A stretch of DNA of 64,000 nucleotides, from NCBI GenBank assembly GCA_026724425.1, contig JAIUCV010000583.1, positions 372,001 to 436,000 of the forward strand, in the 5' to 3' direction. Shown here piece after piece: positions 33,407 through 43,883 of the stretch; within the stretch, counting starts at the first letter, position 1, and each line of letters starts with the position of its first letter. The translations under genes and the position numbers were made by a program. The notes under the pieces were generated by a model. It saw only the letters and a program-made list of their open reading frames with translations. It was not told the origin of the DNA and did not search any database. The stretch comes from Erythrophleum ivorense. Lineage: Eukaryota; Streptophyta; Magnoliopsida; Fabales; Fabaceae.

Positions 33407-34200
33407 ACTGATAACTTACTAACATCCATTGTAATCATTTCTAGGAGATGCTCTTACCACGCTAACTATTTATACCATGTTAAATTTTAACAATTTATAG
33501 TATATGTTTTACCACGCTATCAAACCTGCTACGCTATTCCAAGTTTTAATATATACATGCATATTTTACCACGCTATCAAACCTGCTACGCTATTCCAAG
33601 TTTTAATATATACATGCATATTTTACCACGCTAACAAATATGTTCTACACGCTGTTACCACACCATTAATCTCAGGTTGTCAAGGAAACTGTGATATCGC
33701 AAGCGTCAGGTGAAGTCTTCAACAATTTAGTAGGACATAGAGATCTTGATAATGTGAGCCGGCATAGTTTTATTTTTTGCAATTTTTACCACGCTAACAA
33801 TATTTATCATGTTAAGTTTTAAATATATAAAATATCTATCTTATCACAGTAACAGCCTTGTTATCTAAATAAATTGCTATGCAATTAGAAATTTCATATG
33901 CTTACAATGCTAACGTATATGCTATCAATACTCTTACTTCGCTTTTAAACTCGTTAAGTATATTTACAAATATATGTGGGTGATTCTGAGCAAGTCAATC
34001 CTCACGTTCTTTCTCATATCCCCTATATTTCCACATTTAATTATTTGTTTCTTATACCTTATGACATCGACTAAAGAGACAAATTCATATAGGGGTATAA
34101 TAGGCACATTTTATATTTGTAATGTGTATCGATTGAAATTCAATTACTACACTCCATATTCTTTATTTTCATGTTATTCAGGTATATAAATAAAATTTAC
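32757..34200. repeat. AT-rich region with ACCACGCTAAC / GTTAGC motifs
   Basis: The motif family seen in the outer MULE (TACCACGCTAAC, GTTAACATG) continues here between about 33180 and 33960. A related element may therefore abut it, but no ends were found. It includes a 58-bp duplication (33509-33566 and 33567-33624, starting TACCACGCTATCAAACCTGC) and a long (TA)n run at 33322-33403. No gene is supported. Confidence 0.5.
33322..33403. repeat. (TA)n microsatellite
   Basis: About 40 TA dinucleotides with one C interruption. Confidence 0.98.
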
Positions 34201-34204
34201 CCAA

Positions 34205-34505
34205 ATGTAAAAGATATAAATGAATCTTCTGTTTCGATTATGAGAGATATATAGCCACATCCCATCTCCCAAAATGTAAATGATTAGACAAAATCTTCGG
34301 TTTTGATTGATTTAGATGACACCAAAGAAAGATATCTACCTACGTCCCCATCTCCCAAAATATAAATTATGGAACCGAATCTTCCATTTCAATTGATTTA
34401 AATAACAACAAGAGAGATATCAAGCCACATCCTGTCTGTAGAACGAAATCTTTCGTTTTGATTGATTTAGATAACAACAAAGAAAGATATCTTAGCCACG
34501 TCTCC
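34205..34505. repeat. Degenerate tandem repeats of about 90 bp
   Basis: Four related units share AAAGATATCTAGCCAC-like, CATCTCCCAAAATGTAAA and TTGATTTAGATAAC segments. Confidence 0.7.
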
Positions 34506-35439
34506 GATTCCTCACACCTTGCCTTTGGTTTGTCGCAGCTTGTCTTTGGTCGTGGCGCTTGTAGCTCTTCGCGACGGTTGTAGCTCTCCGCAGCTCATCG
34601 CGACGCTTGTAGCTCTATGCAGCTCGTCGCGACGCTTGTAGCTCTCTGCAGCTCGTCGCGATGCTTTCAGTTCATTGCGACGCATGTTGACGCATGACCC
34701 GGTTCCTCCTATGCGTTTTGGTTCGTCACGCGAACTAATTCGTTGCACGAACCGGTTCGTTGCTCGAACTTGTTCGTCGCGCAGCATTATTTGTCCCATA
34801 GACCAGTTTGTCGTGCAGGTTGTTCATCGTGCAGGCTGTTCGTCTTCGTCGCATAGAATGGTTGGTCGACGAGCCGATATGGTTCATCGCATCTTGTTTC
34901 GTCGACGAGCCCGTCGGTTTCGTCAATCCTTTGTTCGTCGACGAGCCCTTTTGGTTCGCATAAGTGGATTTTGGCTAGGCGCATTTCCCACACTTAAGCG
35001 TTTAAAATGTTGATCTCCCATGGTGAAATCAAGCCAAAAAGTGTAGAAAAGAGAGCTTGGCTCCGAACCAAATTGTTCTAAGTTTGGTTTGTCGCCGATC
35101 TGAGGTAGAAATCTGAACCTTTCTTCATGCTAACGAGCCAAACAAACTAGGCTCTTTGGCGAGCTGTAATTGCATCGGGGCAACATTAGCTTGTTGACGA
35201 TCGATATCGCATTGTTGCCGAACTAATTGAAGCTCGTGTCGACAAGCCAAACCAAATTTACATCAAAGATCTCAGAGGTAAACTTCGGTTAGCATGCAGA
35301 GCTCTTTTTGCGTAGCCAATTCGATGAGACAGACTTGTCGTCAAGCCAAGTCGAATGTTTGCAAACTGAGGATCCTTGTTGGCGAGCTGAATGTTTGACG
35401 AGTTGAACATGTTGCTGACTTGTCAAATGTTGCCGAGCC

Positions 35440-35728
35440 AAATACCTTTTACCACATTTTGCCTAGCTACTTTTATCAAATGGTACAAAGTCATTCCACC
35501 GGACGTTGATGAGGCATTTGGAAAGATCAGCAAAAATGAGCTGTTATATGCTTTACTTCGGTTGTTCCCGCAAACTCGCACTTGGCTATCTTTGCGGGTT
35601 GAAGTAAATTTGATTAAAGAGACGTAGAAGACCAGTGATGCAAGGAGGCGTTTTGTTGTTACTGGGTTTGAGGATGTCTTGTTTCAGTATTTACCGCAAT
35701 CTTATCTATTAGTAAGTTACATGTCAAA
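35440..35728 (+). pseudogene. Coding-like segment of unknown origin inside the LTR element
   Basis: The plus strand reads FIKWYKVIPPDVDEAFGKIS, KNELLYALLRLFPQTRTW and LSLRVEVNLIKET, a TAG at about 35625, then KTSDARRRFVVTGFEDVLF and QYLPQSYLL in the same frame before a GT. The residue composition is protein-like, unlike its surroundings. It is opposite in strand to gag. It may be a captured host-gene exon or part of an unrecognised mobile element protein. Confidence 0.35.
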
Positions 35729-37639
35729 ACAATGACTTGCGATCGAATTTGTATAGCGCGCTTAGAAACCGTTGCGGTTTGCAATAGAAAAAATATGTGT
35801 AAGATTGTGATAGCTCGCTTGTTGTGGCCAGCAACAAACGAGAAAAAAAAAGTGGCAGCATTTCTCGTCGTGAGTGGGACGATGATGATAGTATTGATAG
35901 GGAATGTGTCAGCGGCGAGCCACGTTACAAAAGGTTTTAGCGGCGAACTGCTTTACAAACAGAGGAATAAATGTATACATATACCCCATTCCCCCCTTTT
36001 TTTCTTGGGATGGCAGCTGAACCCATCCGAAGATGAGTTGCCGACGAACCCTTTTCAGGAATCAAGCCACTCGTAGTTCTTGTAGATAGTGAATGATGCA
36101 TTTTAGTAACTGTGAGACTTAGCTCGGCTTATGTTTTTCTTTTTCGAGAAATTCTTGGTTTTCGTATGCGAGATAAGTTCGGCTTTAGGTGTAAAAAGTG
36201 GGAGACTGGGCTCGACTTTTTGCTTTTTTTTCATTGCGTGCAAGACTAGGCTCGGCTTGATGCTTTTTTTTTGGTGCGAGAGTTTGGTACTCGGCTTATC
36301 CAATATTTGTTTCTGATTTAACCATGCGAGGTGTGAAGCTTGTTGTTTGAGTTATGGTTCTCTTTCTTCGGATAAAATTGCATGTTAAATAGCTTGGATG
36401 GTTCAGACTAGTTGATTTTCGCTTCGGCTTCGGCTTGTCGGCTTCGGTAGGCTTCTCAAATTCGCCGGGTGAACCAAGTTTGTCAGTCTGGCTAATTTCG
36501 TCAGTCTTGCTGGGTTTGCCGGTTCGCCCGTTTGACGTGTTCGTTAAGTTTACCAAGCTCGTTCTATCTCCAGGCAGAGAAGCATTAGGTCGACGAGCTC
36601 GTTAGGTTAGTGATGTTCACCAGATTCGCGCTGGTTGCTTTATGAATCTGGGCTCATCGTCCGCAGTTGCCATTCCGGCTCGGATTTCATCTAACTCACT
36701 TCTGTGCGGTTCGTCAGTTCGCCTTTGACTACGTCCTTCTAGATCGTTGGAGTGGTAGATTTGCAGGTTTCCGGTTAGTGTTGTGTTCGTCAAGTACAGC
36801 ACATTCATCAGCTAGGTATAACAGCAACAATTTGTTTGAGGTCATCATTTTTGTCGCACAAACTGGTTCGTCGCACGAACTCGTTTTGGCGCAGACTCGT
36901 TCGACACGCAAACTAGTTTGGTTTGTACCAACCTGTTTGGTTCGTCGCGTCTTGGTCCGTCGTGCCTTTGTTTGTCTCGCCTTGGTTCGATGACGAGCCG
37001 ATTTGTTTCGTCGCGTCTTGGTTCGTTACGTCTTGGTTTCGTCATGAGTTGGTTCGTCGACGAACCCATTTGGTTTGCTTCGAGCTCTGTTCGAGTGTTT
37101 GTGTTGAGCTGAGCTAATTCCTCCGAATCACGGACTAGCTATGGTTGCGGCAAGCTGCTCATGTGTTACTGAAGTCGCGCCTGCGTTAGGTGTCCAGCCG
37201 CGAACCGTCAGATCTTCCAAGTCGATTACGGGGTGTTGAATTGTCAGTCGCGTCTCTTTTGTCCGTCCAGTTCCATTTTTCCAGCCTCGTCTCAGTTTTT
37301 GGATAGGGATCCATCCAAGTTGTTCGCCTAGGCGCTTTCCATCACTCCTCCTTATAGGTTAACCGCCGAACCCATGCTTGCGATCTACTGGTTTCGAACT
37401 TGGCTCACCATCCTTAGAGTTCCTAGCTCCTTGGTGAGAGTTTTATCCGAATTGCTCTGGTCATTGGCTTTCTCCTGGATAGCGGCGCGCATGTCCCTCA
37501 ACTCCGTCAACAAAGCTTCTTCGACGTCGCTCGTCTGAGGATCTGTTTGGTTTGTTAAGGTTAAGTTCTCTCTGCTAGGATTTTTTGGCTCTCTCCTATA
37601 GAGCAGCGATTGTCTTCTCCATCTCCGTCAGGGAAGCTG

Positions 37640-38771
37640 CTCCATTGTTGGTGCGTTGTGGATGTGCGCCATCTCCTTGTTGAAGTCAGACTGGTACCGA
37701 AGTGCTCTTTTCAGTGCGCCGATGGCAGCTTTACCTGATACATCTCCTGCTTTGGACATAACCGCTTTGAATTGTGTCATAAAGTTTTGCAGATTTTTCG
37801 CTCGTCCTTACGTCATGGTCCAAAGGTCGACGTCGGACGTAGCATTCTCGATGAACTTCGAGTATTGTTTGTAGAACAAGGTCGACAGCTGCTGGAAACT
37901 TGTGATGGAATTTGATTCGATCTGCAAGAACCGCATGAGGGCCGATCCTTTCAGGTAATCCGCGAACAGCTTCCAGTATCCAGTATCCAGCATCCTTCTC
38001 CTCCAGAGTTCTGAATTCAGCACGGCTTCGGGTTTGTCGTCCTATCATACTTCTAGATATTGAGTCTTCCAGGATCGGCCACTTTAGTGTTAAGGATCGT
38101 TGCTGCGAAAGGGGTGTTCTCCGAGTCCTGAGGAGCTTTGTGAATCTGAGACCTGAGGAGCTTCGCGTTATCGTCAGTTCGTGCTGTTTGGGCTCGTAGC
38201 TCGGCCCGCTCGTTTTGCCTGTGTCTTCACGATTCGTCATGATCTCCTCCCCTTGGGTCGATGGATCCTTCGAGTTGGAGTTCACTGATCTTCTTCGCCA
38301 ATAGTCGATCCACGATTTCAATGAGTGCTTCGTCGCTGAAAGGATCCGTCGACGAGTTGGGAGTCGTCCGAGTTCTGGTCCCGTTCGCTGGTTCCGAACG
38401 GCCGCTTCTTGTATCTCCCACTTCTATGTTTCCTCCGTTCGCGTTCAGCTCCGTTCTGTTCACGGTTGGTTGATCGGTGGCGCCGTCCACTGGTGGTATT
38501 CGTCCTCCTGCTCATGTTCATGATTGATGCTGTTTCGTCTTGCGTCTCCTCCTACCATATCCTCCTGTTGGCTTCGCTCCTAAGTGTTGGCTCGCATGGT
38601 TTCCAACTCCTTTTTCAGTGTTCTGTTCAGCGTGTCTTGTTTGTCGGTCTTCTCCTCCAGGGCATTGATCATCTCCTGCATCTTCGCTAACACGATCGTT
38701 ACGTCTTGAGGAGCTCATTGGTCTGCTGCTCCTACAGTTCCGGTCAGGTCCACTGCATCGCTGTCGGACAT
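37640..38771 (-). pseudogene. Broken gag polyprotein of the gypsy-like element
   Basis: The minus strand opens at an ATG (38771) with MSDSDAVDLTGTVGAADQ and an in-frame TGA, then a coiled-coil-like stretch (VLAKMQEMINALEEKTDKQ). Further on are FSDEALIEIVDRLLAKKISE, LKGSALMRFLQIES, SFQQLSTLFYKQYSKFIE, LWTMT-stop and ALRYQSDFNKEM. The last group is the Retrotrans_gag core of Ty3/gypsy elements, with the usual FDQLSTAFYKQYS-type block. At least three stops and frame changes disable it. Confidence 0.7.
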
Positions 38772-38857
38772 CTTCTTCAGATCTCGAGTGTTTTTTGAGT
38801 AAGAAATCTTCTAAAAACACCCTCCTTCTAGCGCTAAATTGTGTGAACCAGAATCCG

Positions 38858-39810
38858 CACAATAGATTTAGAGAATGATTTTAGAGAGGAACAAAAGATT
38901 CTAAGTATAACACAAACGAGGATCCAAAGATGGTGTTGCTTTATTGATATGAAGGTGTAAAGTATTGCATAGTGTAGCAATGGAAAAGTGATGATCGAAC
39001 TCATTTGGTTCGATCTCTATTTATACAAAATATGTCACCGACTTTCTAAGATTCTATAAAGATATTCGCAAGATTTGTTTCTATCTTTTCTTCGCGGCCG
39101 TTACTAGTTTGACGCTTGATATCTTTTAGGGCAAACCGCAAACTTTGTCGTGGGCCTCAGCTCAAATCGTCAACGTGGATTTTAGTTCGGCCCACGTACA
39201 ATCTTGGTCCGGCCCATTTTTTTTCATAACCCCTTAGCTCGCGCTGTTCACTAGGTAGCTCGTTATCATGTCTTCAACTCGTCGTAACTTACTTCGTTTT
39301 CTTAACGCGTCGTCTGTAAGTCGTCATGACACACCGAAGGTACGTAGCTCGCGTTGTATCAGTTGCAGCTCCGTATCATCTCACGTAGCGCGTCGTTGCA
39401 TTTGTGGCTTGTCATGATCTCGCTTCCATTCTCTAATACATTCATTGCAGCTCATTGTAGCTTGCCATGGCGAACTAAAGCTTATCACGGTTCGCTGTGA
39501 CGATGCCGCTGCTCGCTATGGTGTTCATAGCTCGTCGTAGTCCGTTTAGACCGGCTTTCGTAGCATTAGCCGTTGGTCTCGATACGTGAGCTCGTTACGT
39601 GTTTACGGCTCGTTGTGACGCATCTTCGTGGCTTCATTCCTTTTATGGTTCTCCGCAACTTCGTACTTCTCCGTTGAACTCACCGCTTTTACGGCTCGTC
39701 TTGATTTTCTTCAAACCACGCGTCATTCGTGGTTCGTGTGCTGCGTCGGTTTGGTTCGCGCCTTCGATTGTTTTCCGTTGAGCTCGGTGGGGAGTATTCC
39801 GACCCCAACA
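38858..39810 (-). repeat. Probable 5' LTR of the gag-only element
   Basis: It starts TGTTGGGG (minus, 39810) and ends CACA before a leader TTTAGCGCTAGAAGGAGG. A TATA-like TATTTATACAAA complement lies near 39010 region. The 3' LTR was not found, so the limits rest on TG/CA ends alone. Confidence 0.45.
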
Positions 39811-39849
39811 AGTCTGTCTAACCTTAAACCCTAAATCAATTTTTTTATA

Positions 39850-40101
39850 TCAAAACTTATAGTAAACATCAATTGTGTTTACATATTCACAATTGGGACA
39901 ATTAGCTATGTTGACATAAAATGGACCGTATTTAGGTGGATGGTAAGTATGGTAATACGTATGGGCTGGGCATACGATTTGGTTAGCAAAATGCATAAAA
40001 GTCCTCTGCTCAATGAAGCTTTGTTTGTGGCGCTTGCATGCTCTCTTCGATTGTGACAAATAAATGTATTTCTTTTTCTCTCTCTTATCTGTTTCTTCCA
40101 T
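39850..40101 (-). other. Open frame of 83 codons with a CPNC motif, doubtful
   Basis: The minus-strand frame begins MEETDKREKKKYIY and contains CPAHTYYHTYHPPKYG and CPNCEY, suggestive of a small zinc-binding segment. There is no homologue I recognise and no intron or promoter support. It could be chance or a gene fragment. Confidence 0.2.
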
Positions 40102-40159
40102 TTATGCAGCAAACCAAAAATAAGAAATATAAATGCTTTCTAAAAAAATTAGATTTTTA

Positions 40160-40483
40160 GGGGGGCTTATTGTATCAATGATTTGGAGTTATTTGGATAA
40201 ATCCAAATCTATGAAGTTTTAAGAGGATTTGGAAAATCTCACCTCATAAGGTGGTATTTGGATTCTTTTGTTTTTAACTAGAAAATCTCTCACAAATCCT
40301 TCAAAACAGTTTTTATTAGTGAAATCCTAATTTTCCAATAAGAGGAGATTTTAAGGAATTTGTAAAAATGATTAGTTCAATAAACTTGGATTGTTAGTGA
40401 TTTTTATAAATACTAGATCCAATAAAAGGTAATTTGAAAAAAAAAAAACAAATCCTCTTAAATCATCAATCCAATAATCCCCC
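40160..40483. mobile_element. MITE, 324 bp
   Basis: The left end GGGGGGCTTATTGTATCAAT and the reversed right end GGGGGATTATTGGATTGAT are imperfect terminal inverted repeats. TA flanks both sides (40158-40159 and 40484-40485). The interior is AT-rich and non-coding, with fold-back potential (AAATCC / GGATTT segments). A 2-bp TA or 3-bp TWA duplication fits Tc1/mariner or PIF/Harbinger families; the sequence does not settle which. Confidence 0.7.
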
Positions 40484-40667
40484 TAAGTAAGATCTGATTT
40501 ACATTATAATATAACGATTATATTTTATGGTAAAAAAGTTAATATTTATTATATTAAATAAAACATATAAATGTATCTAGCTCTAAATTTTTGTCTACCA
40601 TGGTAACGTACCTAATAGCTAGATAACTTAAATGTTGTTTCTAAGTTTTTGTTCTACAAGGTAACTC

Positions 40668-41911
40668 TGTAACATCCGTAAACGTGAAGTGCTGTTTTGG
40701 AAGTGGTGTCGGACGACACCAAGTGATCGGGAGTAGTTGCATATGCTCTATACGGTGTGAATATCGGGTTGGCTGTGCATGTTCTTGTTTGATTGTTGTG
40801 CAGTCAGTCTAAAGGTTCAAGCATTGTGTAGAAAAATGTGTAAATCGACTTCTGGTTAGTTGGTGTCGAGCGACACCAGGAGTGGGTGTCGGTCGACACC
40901 AGCCGGTTATCGAGAAATGGATTTCCGGTTATCGTGAATTGTAGCTCGGGTTGAGGTCTGGTTTAGTGGTGTCGGTCGACACCGGTTATTGTGAATCGAG
41001 TCGGTTTGATTTAAGTCGCTGGTTTTGGTCGGTTTAGGGAAGGAAACCCTATTTCTCGATTTAAAAGAGGTGCAGCCGCGAGTTGAGGCTCAACTTTTCG
41101 AGGTTGGAGTTTCCAGAGAGAAAAGAGGTGATTTTGGGAGAATTTCGGAAACACTGTTCTTCGGGATTACTGTTCATCGCATACTGTTCATCGGGATTAC
41201 TCTTCATCGTTTTCTCTCTTTCCTCTTTGTTCAATCCGTTGTCGAGGTGAGTGCGTGACCGTAGGCTCGAGAATCACTAGAGATTCGTTGGTAGATGAGG
41301 TTTTTGTTGTGTTCTAGGGCTGTTCTTGAGTTAATTGTGTATTTGATCGTATATGGGGGTTGAATCCCATTGATTGTGTGTTTGCTGTGATTAATGGTTG
41401 AGTTTTGTGTGTTCTTCGTGATGTTTATATGATGATTGATGAGTTTGATCTTGATTGATGTCGTGGATTGAGTATTTTGGTGTTTTTGTGTTGGAAAAAT
41501 CGAGTTGGGCATCGATCGACACCAATCTACAAGGTGTCGAGCGACACCAAGCGGGTGTCGGTCGACACCGACGGTCTGATCTTGGTAATCTGGTTATTAG
41601 AATTAATTAATTAATCCGGTTTATGTGGTTTTATTTGGTTTAGTTCGAATTAATTAATAAAAGATGAAATTAATTAATTAAATGGTTCAAATAATTTGTG
41701 AAAAATTATTTTTTAAGTGTGAAAAATTATTATTTAATGGTGGAAATAATTTAATAATTATTTGGAGTATTTAATAATTATGGAAATGATTTTATGGGTT
41801 GAAAAATATTATTTAATTGTGGAAATTACTTAATATTGGAAGTAAAATATTTTAATAATTGTGGTAATTATTAATAATGGTTAATTGATTTCGAGGTTTC
41901 GGGGCTGTGTC
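40668..41911 (+). repeat. 5' LTR of element B, first part
   Basis: TG start with several 16-bp palindromes GGTGTCGNNCGACACC (about 40706, 40861, 40885 and 40971). Continues at 50368-50896 beyond element A; total about 1.77 kb. Confidence 0.8.
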
Positions 41912-41924
41912 TGAAACAACCAAA

Positions 41925-41955
<31 letters not shown>

Positions 41956-43291
41956 AATTAGCCCAGATTAATATTCCCATAAATATTAATCCTCAACAGC
42001 TAATTCAACAACACAATGCGGAAGTAAACCAATATTATTAAATCATAATAATTGTTCAACAAATAACCAATAAAGAATAACCAATAAAGAATAACTCTAG
42101 CAACCTAAACACCAGGTTTGCTACATTATTGAAAATAACTAACACCCTAAACTCATGAATTTCTGGTCAACCATAACAACAAAGCCAGAATCAAATTCCT
42201 AATCTCATCATCCTCTTCTCTCGGTCTCTTTCCGCGGAAGAACATTGCTGTTACCTGCATCACATTGGAATAGAGATGCGTAAGTATTATCATAAATACT
42301 TAGTGAGTGGATCATCCTGCCTACAGGCCAATTACGTCAAACAGTAGGCAATACATCACAATAAACAACAACCATAACAATGCTTAACAATGCTCAACAA
42401 TATAAACATTCCCTGTCAGGAAACACCCACGTTTCATGACACCCAGGTTGGTGTCGACCGACACCTCTATGGTGTCGATCGACGCCAGCCTCCCGAGTGT
42501 CGATCGACACTCATCGAGTGTCGCTCGACACCGGCTCGACGCCCAGAAACCAGAAGCTACGAAAATCACATTCCAAAATCGCAATAACACAAAATCTAGG
42601 GGTTTTCAACGCCCCAATACTATCAAAACACGAAATCCAGCATAAACAACTCAAGAACACAACCAAAACTCGAAATCAAACAATCTCTATTGATCAACGG
42701 GCCTACAGTCACGCACTCACCTTGAAAAGGGATTGAAAGGAAGGAAAAGATGATGAATCAGCAACCCAAAGCCTCAGAAACTCCACAAAACTCCTCCAAA
42801 CTCTCAAAATCACCTTAGAATCACCTCCTTAGCTCTGAAACTCGAAACTTGTGCCTTTCTCGCGGCCACAGGGCTTAAAAACGCGAGTCTAGGGCTTTCC
42901 TCGCCCAAACCAGCCCAAAACCAGCCGACTTGAATCAAACCGGTCGATTTCTCAATAACCGGTGTCGATCGACACCCTCCCTTGGTGTCGGTCGACACCA
43001 ATCGACCAAACCAACTCCAATTGCAAATCGATCGACTTAAACCGGAAATCAAACCCGATAACCGGTGTCGATCGACACCCTTCGGGTGTCGATCGATACT
43101 AGTCGTTCAGAAGCATTTAACACACTTTCTTCGCGATGCTTGAACCTTAGACCGACTGCACAACAATCAAACAAGAACATGTACAGTCAACCCTCAATTC
43201 ACACCTCTAAGAGCATGTGCCAACTACTCCCGAACCCCTAGCATCGTCCCACACCACTTTCAAAACAACTTCCAGGTTCACGGATGTTACA
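41912..43291 (-). repeat. 3' LTR of element A
   Basis: Direct repeat of 49001-50362. It contains about eight TGTCGATCGACAC-type palindromes and a long T run at its plus-strand left end. It includes an extra 14-15 bp (CCTTCGGGTGTCGAT) near 43080 relative to the other LTR. Confidence 0.95.
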
Positions 43292-43305
43292 ATTCTCCCC
43301 CACCA
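43292..43305 (-). other. Polypurine tract of element A
   Basis: The minus strand reads GGTGGGGGAGAAT immediately before the 3' LTR start TGTAAC, the expected plus-strand priming site. Confidence 0.85.
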
Positions 43306-43883
43306 AACTGGATTCGTCCTCGAATCCCAACACAAACGTCTCTCAAAGACCTCAAAACTCACATTTTTAGTCCTATGTTATACGCATGTTTCCAAGATAT
43401 TATTACTCTCAATGCCATAACCGCAGTCATGACATCCGTACTGCAACTCACGGTCCAGTACCAAAATGTGACCAATGTCACAAAACCAAACGTGACCCGA
43501 AGTCACAACCAAAATGTGATCCCTGTCACAACCAAAACGTGACCCACCGTCACTAAAACAACCCATATCGAGGTAGCGACCCCCAATATAAGTCCGTTGG
43601 GCACCTAACGTCCCAACACAAATAGAACCACCGTCTACAAGGCCCACCGCCTCTAGACTAAACGAGTAATAAAATCTGAAACGCGTACCAACATGTGACT
43701 AAAAACTCTCAATGACCCTACCGGCCAAAGAAACTTGTAACATCCACACCATAACCAAAAATATGAGGCAAAACTCCATCTCATATAACTCCAAAAATGT
43801 ATATCGTACAACAAAACGAAAATACATAAGTCCAAAACCAACAACAACAAAAACCAAAACAAGACTAGAACCACAAAGATGAA
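43306..43883 (-). other. 3' non-coding region of element A with a GTGAC...GTCAC repeat
   Basis: No coding frame is supported. At 43463-43555 four units of about 24-27 bp repeat AAAATGTGACC...GTCACAA. Each half is complementary to the other, so each unit could fold into a short hairpin. Confidence 0.7.

Larger units (their letters stand above)
34506..39810 (-). mobile_element. Decayed gag-only LTR retrotransposon (gypsy-like)
   Basis: The minus strand has an LTR-like segment starting TGTTGGGGTCGGAATACTCC at 39810, a leader and a broken gag (38771 to about 37640). About 3 kb of GTTCGTCG/GACGAGCC-rich non-coding DNA follows. No protease, reverse transcriptase, integrase or second LTR was found, so the left limit is only where the composition changes. 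Confidence 0.5.

Noticed and set aside
41939..41955. Poly-T run at the plus-strand left end of element A as a poly(A) tail of a LINE or SINE
   Set aside because: It is repeated in the other LTR (49019-49036) and lies within TG..CA ends with a 5-bp duplication, so it belongs to the LTR.
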